Positions 1 to 6,188 of a stretch of 38,925 nt of DNA are shown piece by piece (the first letter of the stretch is position 1; every line of letters starts with the position of its first letter). A model generated the notes under the pieces. It saw nothing but the letters and a program-made list of their open reading frames with translations, searched no databases and had not been told where the DNA came from. The stretch is from assembly GCA_947486185.1 (NCBI GenBank), contig CANKTH010000041.1, positions 1 to 38,925 of the forward strand, given 5' to 3'. The translations under genes and the position numbers were made by a program. The DNA comes from Deltaproteobacteria bacterium (GTDB lineage: Bacteria; Myxococcota_A; UBA796; SXON01).

Positions 1-70
1 ACGGCGACCCGTCGGCCGACCATCGAAATACTGGCGTTTCACTAAGATAGTATGGATGCGGATTTTGTGG

Positions 71-125
71 GAAAGCCGAGTCTCGAAAGCCGAGTCTCGA
101 AGGTCGACCGTCGATCAGGACGCTC
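71..125. repeat. Dispersed repeat copy A with 14-bp tandem units
   Basis: Two perfect tandem copies of the 14-mer gaaagccgagtctc (71-84 and 85-98) run into a core that reads gaaggtcgaccgtcgatcag followed by gacgctc. The reverse complement of units plus core recurs at 20731-20816 with only a few substitutions in the core. A 14-bp unit is not a multiple of three, and the stretch sits outside every convincing gene. It is best read as an intergenic repeat, not as coding sequence. Confidence 0.75.
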
Positions 126-175
126 CCGTGTCGCGCTCCTCGCCGCCAGATCTCTGCGATGCGCGGCGAGTCAGT

Positions 176-381
176 TTAGCACCCACAACGCGGCGTCGCC
201 TCGATCACCGCGCCCCGGCCGTCCCGCACGAGCTCGCAGCACGCCTCGAACTCGTAGCGCAGCCGGCGCCGTCCGCGTTGAACGCGCGCTTTCAGGGTTG
301 GTAACGGCACCCCGAGCCGGGCGAGGTGTGCAACTCGGCCAAGACCTCGACGGGCAACGGCTCGATCGCTACGTCCACCAT
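176..381 (-). pseudogene. SigZ-like ECF sigma factor, region 4 fragment (frameshifted)
   Basis: Read on the minus strand, the segment opens MVDVAIEPLPVEVLAEL and, after a change of frame near 325-335, continues ARLGVPLPTLKARVQRGRRR, a conserved Cys-Cys pair (EACCELVRDGRG) and a Cys-rich end. This is the layout of sigma-70 region 4.2 in SigZ-type ECF factors: a helix-turn-helix ending in RVQRGR, then a CC motif and a tail with Cys. Regions 2 and the linker are absent, so it could not work as a complete sigma factor. The ATG at 379-381 overlaps the end of the upstream fragment (ATGGTGGACGTAG). Codon third positions stay G/C-rich on both sides of the break, which supports a once-coding sequence. 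The family call rests on motif memory, not a search. Confidence 0.6.
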
Positions 382-788
382 GGCCGTTCCAGCTGCCTGC
401 ATCGCCCCAGGAAGGTCTGGTACTCGTCGAGTCGGAACGTCATGCTCTCAACCCCATCGCACCAGCGGACCTCGGCGGCGAAGTCGGCGGGCGCGCCGCC
501 GTACCGTGCCACCCCGACGCGCTTCCACGAGACCCGGTCGCCGTGCCGCTCCACTTCGGCTACCACGACCGCGCACGTGAGGTCGCCCTCCAAGCTTGGG
601 TCGCCGGCTGCCCGGGCAAGGAACGCGTCGAGGGGCACTGAGTCGAGCAACACCACGGGGTGCGGCTCGGCGACGAACCGGCTGGGTTGGAGGGTGGCGA
701 CGACGCGCGGCGCCGCGCTGGCACCACGCCGCGAGCACCGGCCGGGTCCCGAAGACCGCGATCCCGTCGGGCTTGGACCGGGCGCCTC
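369..788 (-). pseudogene. Unknown protein, apparent frameshift near 700
   Basis: The 3' part (656 down to 369) encodes 95 residues beginning VVLLDSVPLDAFLARAAGD and ending LERPWWT, with strongly G/C-biased third positions. Upstream, the protein-like reading continues as VVATLQPSRFVAEPHP in the same frame. It then jumps one base to another frame that reads LLRLRGARSKPDGIAVFGTR and PVLAAWCQRGAA. The two pieces fit end to end if one base near 700 is extra. No normal start codon was found. The 5' end abuts the stop of the upstream lipoprotein gene. I do not recognise the family. It could be one decayed gene or an intact gene with a sequencing indel. The 95-residue part alone could be called as a short gene from GTG at 656. 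Confidence 0.5.
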
Positions 789-1373
789 TCAGCCGGAGCA
801 GCTCACCCAGCCAAGGTCGGTGTTCGCGTCGTTCAGGTGCTCCGTATAGAGGTTGACGCCCTCCCAGACGACATCGAACACACCGTCGCCAGCGTCGATC
901 ACGGACAGGGCGCCAGTGGTACCGCGGGACAACCACTCCTCGTTGTACAGGTCGATGAACCGCAGCAGCACCTCACCAGCTCGCGGCGGCGTGTAGGTGT
1001 TGTTCAGCCCGATTGTGTAGCTGCCGACATCGATCGGCCCACCGAAGTCAGCCTCTGCCCGCCCATACTCGATGTCGTCATCGACCCCAAAGCCCGTCGC
1101 CGTGCAGGGGAGAATCGCCGTCACCGGGTACCAGAGACCGTCGAGATCGAAGCCTCTCTGGAAAGGGTAGCCCACCGCATCGGTGTTGGTGTCGGTGTTG
1201 GTGTCGGTGTTGGTGTCGGTGTTGGTGTCGCCGGCAGTGTCGCCGGCAGTGTCGCCGGCGGTGTCGGTGTCGCCGGCGGTCTCGGCGTCGGTGTCCTTGG
1301 GGCGGGAACCTGTCCCCTCACCAAGGCTCCCGGACTCGCACGCGACGAAAAGAAGGGAGAGAAGGACGGTCAT
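789..1373 (-). CDS. Asp/Thr-repeat lipoprotein
   Basis: A 194-residue product with a very short signal sequence: MTVLLSLLFVAC, lipobox FVAC with Cys12 as the lipidated residue. A low-complexity spacer follows (about residues 26-63) in which AGDT and NTDT tetrads are repeated. The last ~130 residues form a compact globular domain rich in Asp, Gly and aromatics that ends in WVSCSG. This looks like an outer-membrane or periplasmic lipoprotein whose domain is held off the membrane by an acidic tether, a common style in Myxococcota. The spacer comes from a 12-bp DNA repeat, so its length may vary between strains. The function of the C-terminal domain is not recognised. The ATG at 1373 is chosen because it gives a complete lipoprotein signal. 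Confidence 0.8.
   Translation of the reverse strand: MTVLLSLLFVACESGSLGEGTGSRPKDTDAETAGDTDTAGDTAGDTAGDTNTDTNTDTNTDTNTDAVGYPFQRGFDLDGLWYPVTAILPCTATGFGVDDDIEYGRAEADFGGPIDVGSYTIGLNNTYTPPRAGEVLLRFIDLYNEEWLSRGTTGALSVIDAGDGVFDVVWEGVNLYTEHLNDANTDLGWVSCSG
1182..1265. repeat. 12-bp tandem repeats inside the lipoprotein gene
   Basis: Four perfect copies of ggtgttggtgtc (1182-1229) are followed by three copies of gccggcagtgtc (1230-1265), the last with one mismatch. On the coding (minus) strand they encode the NTDT and AGDT tetrads of the spacer. The unit is a multiple of three, so copy-number change would lengthen or shorten the tether without breaking the frame. Confidence 0.85.
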
Positions 1374-1469
1374 CGAGAACTCCGCGGCGGAGGGCTGCCT
1401 AACGCGGTGCCGCCGCAGCTACTCACAGTACCCGAGGTCCGTCGCCCGGCCCGGCTCGGCCAGCACAAG

Positions 1470-1733
1470 GTCGATCGCCGAAAATACGCCGCGCTGGACG
1501 TAGCCGGGCTGGAGCCCTTCGTCTTCGGCGCATCCCGGCCGGCTCTCGGTGACACCGTCCCCGAACGTGGCGTCGGCGCCGTCAGCTTCCCCAACGTCCC
1601 GGCGGGCGAGGTGATGGTGACGGTCACGCCTCCCGACGGCCTGAGCTGCGCCGCGTGGCCAGCCGGGGGCGAGATGCCCGCGGTGCCGGTGGTGGCCGAC
1701 GCCGTCTCGGTGGTGCTGTACCAGTGTGACTGA
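1470..1733 (+). pseudogene. 3' fragment of a lipoprotein with a carboxypeptidase-regulatory-like end
   Basis: The plus-strand reading from about 1470 to the TGA at 1731-1733 gives a convincing C-terminus: GLEPFVFGASRPALGD, then GVGAVSFPNVPAGEVMVTVT, then PPDGLSCAAWPAGG, ending VVLYQCD. The phrase FxNVPAGEVxVTVTPP is typical of carboxypeptidase-regulatory-like or Spy0128-like beta-sandwich repeats, and third positions are nearly all G/C. No start or signal sequence lies upstream. The reading runs back into the antisense of the preceding lipoprotein gene, so the 5' part is missing. It is called a relic. Confidence 0.5.
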
Positions 1734-1885
1734 GCACGGCGCAGGGGAACCGCGAACAGAGCCTGTGTCGAAGAACTGCCGACCAGAGGATAAGCATTCA
1801 TCTACGCTAAGAACCCTGCGGAGTAGCCCACTCCAAGGAAACGACGACGTGCTCGCCGAGCCCTTACCGGGGCGCCTGAGCTCGT

Positions 1886-2023
1886 ATGCCCCTCACCAGC
1901 GCGGGCCCTCATCGCGATCCGTTCGATCGGATGCCGGTTGCGCAGGCGGCGCTCGATCGACGGGTGCGCGTGACCCACGACGCTCGCCTGGGCCGGTACG
2001 GCAGCGCGGTGCTGCCAGCCTGA
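1886..2023 (+). pseudogene. C-terminal fragment of a VapC-like PIN-domain toxin
   Basis: From ATG 1886 the plus strand encodes 45 residues that contain HRDPFDRMPVAQAALDRRVR and VTHDARLGRYGSAVLPA before the TGA at 2021. HRDPFDR followed by VAQA, then VTxD and a closing YGxxVLxA, is the hallmark C-terminal third of type II VapC toxins. The Asp residues of the RDPFD and VTxD motifs belong to the PIN acidic cluster. An in-frame TGA lies just upstream, and neither the N-terminal two thirds nor a VapB-like antitoxin is visible. The fragment cannot be an active RNase by itself. It stands next to other debris at 1.4-1.8 kb. Confidence 0.7.
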
Positions 2024-2039
2024 TGCGCGCCGCCCCTCT

Positions 2040-3227
2040 TCAGGCCCGGAACCCATAGGCCCGGTCGTCGGCCCACGCGGCGAAGCTGCGTGGGCGGCGC
2101 CCCACCAGGACCTCGAAGACCCTGGTCTGGACCTCGGAAAACCAGCCCCCTGCTGCCTCGGCGTAGACGAACTTGACCCGGTCAGGTTTGCCCAGCTCCG
2201 CACAGCGGGCTTCGAAGCCGGGGATGCCGTCGACGTGCTCGACCGGGGCCTGCCGGATCGCCGAGAGGATGCCGGCGATCTGGGCGCCCGTGACGGCCTC
2301 GGGGCCCGTGAGCGCGTATGCCCCCTCGTAGAAGGGCGCGGCGGCGGGGGAGAACAACAGCGCGTGACCCATCGCCGCGATGTCCCTGCAGTCCAGGAAG
2401 GCCACGCCGGCCTCGCCCGAAGGCAGGTAGAACCGGCTATCGCCGCGTTCGTAGAGACCCGAGCCCATCTCGAAGTGCTGCATGAAGATGGTGGGGCGGA
2501 TGACGGTGGTCTTCAGCCCCGCGCCACGCAGGGCCTCCTCGCCCGCCCAGTGCAACGAGGGGATACGCCCTGGAGGCGGATCGCTCTCCGGAGGACGCGC
2601 GCCCGTCACGCTGACCTTCACGACGTGGCCGACCCGGGCCGTCGCGAGGGCGCGGGCCACCGTCGTGTGCAAGCCGGCCGCGTCGTCGGTGAGGGGGGCC
2701 ACGATGAAGGCGTCCGTAGCGCCCTCGCAGGCCGGGAGGAGGTTGTCCATACGGAAGGGGACGATCCGGACCGAGGGGCCGAAGGCGGTCAAGAGGCGGG
2801 CCTCGTCGCCACCCGGGTCGCGGCTCAACGCACGGACCTCTTTGCAGCGAGGATCACCGGCGAGCAGCTTGACCACCTCGGTGCCGATCTGGCCCGTCGC
2901 CCCGAAGACCACGACGACCCGATCGCCGCCCGAAGGCCGATCGGACACGGACTCCGGCATCCGGATGGATCGCCGATCAACGTGCGGCATACAGACCTGG
3001 ACCCATCGCTGGGCGTGGGGCGCGGCGAGGTGGGCGTCGAACGCGGCGCGGTCCTGGTAGGACTCGTAGAAGCGAATCACGAGCGGGTCGGATTCATCGA
3101 ACAGCACATCGAAGAACAGGCATCCGGGTTCGGCCCGCGACGGGGCGACGACCTCCAGGGAGGCCCGGCGGACGAGGGAGACGCTCTCGGCGTCGGTGCA
3201 ACGGAGGTGGATGGTGATGGCGTACAT
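2040..3227 (-). CDS. Fusion of an antibiotic-biosynthesis-monooxygenase domain and an NmrA-like NAD(P)-binding protein
   Basis: A 395-residue predicted cytosolic protein. Residues 1-90 look like a dimeric alpha/beta-barrel ABM domain (MYAITIHLRC start, PGCLFFDVLFDESDP core, then FYESYQDRAAFDAHLAAPHA). Residues 103-390 form an atypical short-chain dehydrogenase/NmrA-like Rossmann domain with the dinucleotide motif GATGQIG at 109-115, a conserved HWAGEEALRGAGLKTTVIRP segment and an HxF stretch. Free-standing relatives of the second half act as NmrA-type redox sensors or NAD(P)H-dependent reductases. ABM domains are often heme-independent quinone-forming oxygenases. A covalent fusion suggests oxidation and reduction of one substrate, but that is inference. 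No operon partner is apparent. The ATG at 3227 gives a full-length ABM domain. Confidence 0.85.
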   Translation of the reverse strand: MYAITIHLRCTDAESVSLVRRASLEVVAPSRAEPGCLFFDVLFDESDPLVIRFYESYQDRAAFDAHLAAPHAQRWVQVCMPHVDRRSIRMPESVSDRPSGGDRVVVVFGATGQIGTEVVKLLAGDPRCKEVRALSRDPGGDEARLLTAFGPSVRIVPFRMDNLLPACEGATDAFIVAPLTDDAAGLHTTVARALATARVGHVVKVSVTGARPPESDPPPGRIPSLHWAGEEALRGAGLKTTVIRPTIFMQHFEMGSGLYERGDSRFYLPSGEAGVAFLDCRDIAAMGHALLFSPAAAPFYEGAYALTGPEAVTGAQIAGILSAIRQAPVEHVDGIPGFEARCAELGKPDRVKFVYAEAAGGWFSEVQTRVFEVLVGRRPRSFAAWADDRAYGFRA

Positions 3228-3528
3228 GGGGGTTCTTCGGGGCGGATGGGGGACCTTATTGCCCCCTGTATGCCGCGTTGTGCGGCGACGGTTCTGGCGT
3301 CACGACGCTGCGGTCGGGAATCGCGATTCTCGGAAAGATCCGCCCCCGTCTACCCCCAACCGTCGGTCGAGCGCCACATCCAGACCGGGCCCCACAAACG
3401 ACGGCGCCGTGATCGGCGCCTTCCATACGTTGAACCTGCGCGAAAGTATGCCCCGGGCATCCCGGCCCCGAGACCTCGTAGCTTCGGCTATTCACAACCC
3501 TTCCCCTATGCCCAAAGTCGCGGGGCGG
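3228..3528. other. Intergenic region, possible promoter of the ABM-NmrA gene
   Basis: About 300 bases between two minus-strand genes. The only structure I noted is a hairpin made from two GGCGCC blocks around gtgatc (3403-3420). It has no T-run on either side, so a terminator is not claimed. A 79-codon minus-strand reading from GTG 3495 exists, but its codon bias is weaker than that of real genes here. Confidence 0.3.
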
Positions 3529-5787
3529 TCAGGTCGGCTTGGGGAGGCTCTGCTGCCAGGCGGCGACCGTCTCGGCGGTCATCGGTCGTCCGAAGTGCCA
3601 ACCCTGGCCGAATTCGCACGCCAAGCCGGCGAGCTGCTCGCCCACCTCCGGCGTCTCGATGCCCTCGGCGATGACCGGCAAGGACAGCGCGGACGCAAGG
3701 CGAATGATCGCCTCTGCGAGCCCGGGGGCGCCCTCCGAGAGGTGAACGACGAAGCTCCGGTCCAGCTTGAGCATCGCCACGGGCACCTGCCGGAGACGCC
3801 CCAGCGAGGAGTAGCCCGCGCCGAAGTCATCGAGCGCCACGCGAACGCCCTGATCCATCAGCGTTCGGACACGATCGGCCCAGCCGTCCTCGCTGCGCCC
3901 GAACTGGGTCTCGGTCACCTCGAGGATGAGCGCCTCGCCGGCCACCCCGTGGCGTGCGAGCGACTGGATCACGTCGGCGACGAGATCGGGAGACTCGAAA
4001 CGACGCGCGGAGGTGTTCACCGTGAGGAAGAGCCCGGGCCGGTCGGCCAGGAGGGGAGCGAAGGCCGCGAGCGCACGATCCAGCACCTGACCGTCCAGCT
4101 CGACGATCAGCGGCCCCTGCTCGGCGATGGGGATGAAGACCACCGGAGAGATCGGACCGCGCTGCGGGTCGGTCCAGCGGGCAAGGGCCTCGTACCCGGC
4201 AAGCTCGCCGTTGGAGAGGCGGACGATGGGCTGGAGGTCCCCGCGGATCTGGCCGGACCGGATCGCGGTGCGGAGCGCGCTCTCGAGCGCGAGCTCCCCG
4301 AGCACCCGGGCGTGCATCGAGCGGTCGTACACCGTGAACCGACCGCGGCCCGTGAGCTTTGCCGCGTACATCGCGGTGTCGGCCTCCTTCATCAGCGTGG
4401 CGGCGTCGGCATCCGGTCGGCAGAAGCTGATGCCGATGCTGGCGCCGAGCTCGAGGCGGGTGCTCAGCAACTCCATCGGGCGGCGCACCACCTCCAGCAC
4501 CTGTTCGGCCCGCGCGCCGGCGGCCTCGGTGGTGCAGGTGTTGGCGAGGACCATCGCGAACTCGTCGCCTCCGAGGCGGGCCACGATGTCCGAAGGAGGG
4601 AGGGCGGCCGCAAAGCGCCTTCCCAACTCCTGGAGCATCGCGTCGCCCGCGACGTGGCCGAGCTGGTCGTTCACGCGCTTCATCTGGTCGAGATCGATGA
4701 AGAGGAGGGCGGAAGCGGCCTGGGGTTGGCCTCGGGAGGCCTGAATGGCCAGGTCCAGGTGTTCGCGCAGGCCCCTGCGGTTGGGCAGGTCGGTGAGGGC
4801 GTCGCGGCGGGCCTCGCGCTCGGCCTGCTCACGGAGTTCGCGGTCGGAGGCGAGCAGTTCGTTGATCGCGTGCGCGAGGCGGTCCAGCTCGTCGTTGCCC
4901 TCCACCGGCAGGCGCGCGTGGGCGTCGCCCGATCTCAGCGTAGCGAGGCCGTCGCTCAGCTGGGACAGTCGCGAGAGCACGAGGCGGTTCAGGAGGGCGG
5001 CGGTGGCGATGATGAGCACCAATCCGAGCACCGCGGTGTTGGCACCCACGGCGGTCAGCCCCTCGTGGGCTCGGGCATCCCGCGAGCCGGCGCTGACCAC
5101 GACGTCCCAATCCTGAAAGCCGCCGGCAAGCTCGAGCTCGCGCCGGAGCCCCTCGATGGAGGCGCTGGATCCCCGCGGCACGAACGCGATGCGCGCGGAG
5201 AGCAGGCGCTGGGGGGAAGCGAGCTGCGCCTCGCCCATACGGACGCAGGAGAGCCAGATCATCCCGTTCGCCCCGGACCCGTCGGTCCTGGTGACGGGGA
5301 CGGCGACGTACAGCCAGGCTTCGTCCCCCACGCGGACCAGCCCGCTCCCGCCCGTGGGGTCGGCGAGGAGGGGCAGGAACACCGCGGTGGTTTCGTCGGC
5401 AAGCGGGGCAAGCTCCGCCGTGCCGTCGTCGGCCGCGATCCGCTGCAGGGCGACCATCGTGGAGCCGGGCCGGCCGATCGCCACAGCGGCGAGGCCAAGG
5501 TTCTCGAAGGAGGTGACCGTGAGGTTGTCGACCAGGTAGTTGGGCGCGCGCCCTTCCGTGAAGTCGAGCGTGTCGTCCCACTGCGCGTAGTCGCGGGTGG
5601 CGCCGGCGAGCGCCGTGCGCGTTTCGGCCAGCCACTCCTCGGCCGCGCTGGAGGCCCGGACGATCTCCGCCTGGTCGTGGGCGCGATCGGACGCCAGTAG
5701 CGCGAGCGCGCTGATCGTGAAGGACACGACCATGGAAGCCGCCAACACCAGAGCGATGGTTCCGAGCGTACGCTTACGAATCCCCAC
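3529..5787 (-). CDS. Membrane-bound GGDEF-EAL cyclic-di-GMP enzyme with CHASE4-like sensor
   Basis: From GTG 5787 the product has 752 residues. The order (numbered from this start) is TM1 at about 7-31, an extracytoplasmic sensor of ~215 residues with a CHASE4-like DYAQWDDT motif near 66-73, TM2 at ~247-268, HAMP at ~269-318, GGDEF at ~323-488 and EAL at ~498-748. The diguanylate cyclase signature GGDEF is intact. The usual RxxD inhibitory site just before it reads PPSD, so product inhibition is probably lost. The phosphodiesterase half keeps YEALARW, EVTE, DDFG, LKLDRSF and AEGIET, so both activities look possible. GTG 5787 is preferred because GAGGAA lies six bases upstream. A TTG at 5808 would add seven residues. 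It probably tunes c-di-GMP, and hence motility or matrix output, to an external signal. Confidence 0.93.
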   Translation of the reverse strand: MGIRKRTLGTIALVLAASMVVSFTISALALLASDRAHDQAEIVRASSAAEEWLAETRTALAGATRDYAQWDDTLDFTEGRAPNYLVDNLTVTSFENLGLAAVAIGRPGSTMVALQRIAADDGTAELAPLADETTAVFLPLLADPTGGSGLVRVGDEAWLYVAVPVTRTDGSGANGMIWLSCVRMGEAQLASPQRLLSARIAFVPRGSSASIEGLRRELELAGGFQDWDVVVSAGSRDARAHEGLTAVGANTAVLGLVLIIATAALLNRLVLSRLSQLSDGLATLRSGDAHARLPVEGNDELDRLAHAINELLASDRELREQAEREARRDALTDLPNRRGLREHLDLAIQASRGQPQAASALLFIDLDQMKRVNDQLGHVAGDAMLQELGRRFAAALPPSDIVARLGGDEFAMVLANTCTTEAAGARAEQVLEVVRRPMELLSTRLELGASIGISFCRPDADAATLMKEADTAMYAAKLTGRGRFTVYDRSMHARVLGELALESALRTAIRSGQIRGDLQPIVRLSNGELAGYEALARWTDPQRGPISPVVFIPIAEQGPLIVELDGQVLDRALAAFAPLLADRPGLFLTVNTSARRFESPDLVADVIQSLARHGVAGEALILEVTETQFGRSEDGWADRVRTLMDQGVRVALDDFGAGYSSLGRLRQVPVAMLKLDRSFVVHLSEGAPGLAEAIIRLASALSLPVIAEGIETPEVGEQLAGLACEFGQGWHFGRPMTAETVAAWQQSLPKPT

Positions 5788-5873
5788 CCAATGTTCCTCG
5801 GTCGCCAACCTATCCTGCCGCGGTCAGTCGCGGCCGCACATTTCGTGGTCTACGCGCGGCCCGTTCCTCGGGT

Positions 5874-6170
5874 TCATCGTTCCACCACCTGAGGCGGGAG
5901 CGCGGCGGACGCTCGCTCGTGGTCCTCGTGACCCTTCGTTTCCGCCTCCAACAAGACCTTCAGGGCCGGCGGCGGCTCAAGGCAGCGTCGCCGCAGCCGC
6001 TCGCAGTAGGCCCTCGCCTCGGTCGTGACTCCACGCGGAGGGGCGCGCCGTCGGCTATAGGGTGCTCGCGAGCCGGATTTGCCGCGGGGGTCGCAGCGGC
6101 GAGCAGGTCGCCGGCTAACCGAACGACGCACGAGAGTCATCGGACTCGGAACGCGCGGCCGCGTCGGCAC
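5874..6170 (-). CDS. Possible small protein or gene remnant
   Basis: The last ~50 codons of this 98-codon minus-strand reading have the G/C third-position bias of real genes here and give a helical, charged sequence (EARAYCERLRRRCLEPPP, then LKVLLEAETKGHEDHERASA). The first half is Arg/Pro-rich and not convincing. It fills the gap between the c-di-GMP enzyme and the aspartate-repeat protein. No family is recognised. It may be the 3' end of a lost gene. Confidence 0.25.
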   Translation of the reverse strand: MPTRPRVPSPMTLVRRSVSRRPARRCDPRGKSGSRAPYSRRRAPPRGVTTEARAYCERLRRRCLEPPPALKVLLEAETKGHEDHERASAALPPQVVER

Positions 6171-6188
6171 GCGGTCCCCCGCGTGTCG

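Noticed and set aside
3403..3420. GGCGCC hairpin as a terminator
   Set aside because: There is no T-run on either strand and it lies upstream, not downstream, of an obvious gene end.
3256..3495. 79-codon minus-strand reading between the ABM-NmrA and GGDEF-EAL genes
   Set aside because: Third-position G/C is clearly lower than in neighbouring genes and the peptide has no motif. It probably arises by chance.
3196..5700. Very long open reading on the plus strand opposite the GGDEF-EAL gene
   Set aside because: It is the antisense of a gene with clear domains and catalytic motifs. High GC removes stops from the opposite strand, and its translation has no recognisable motif.
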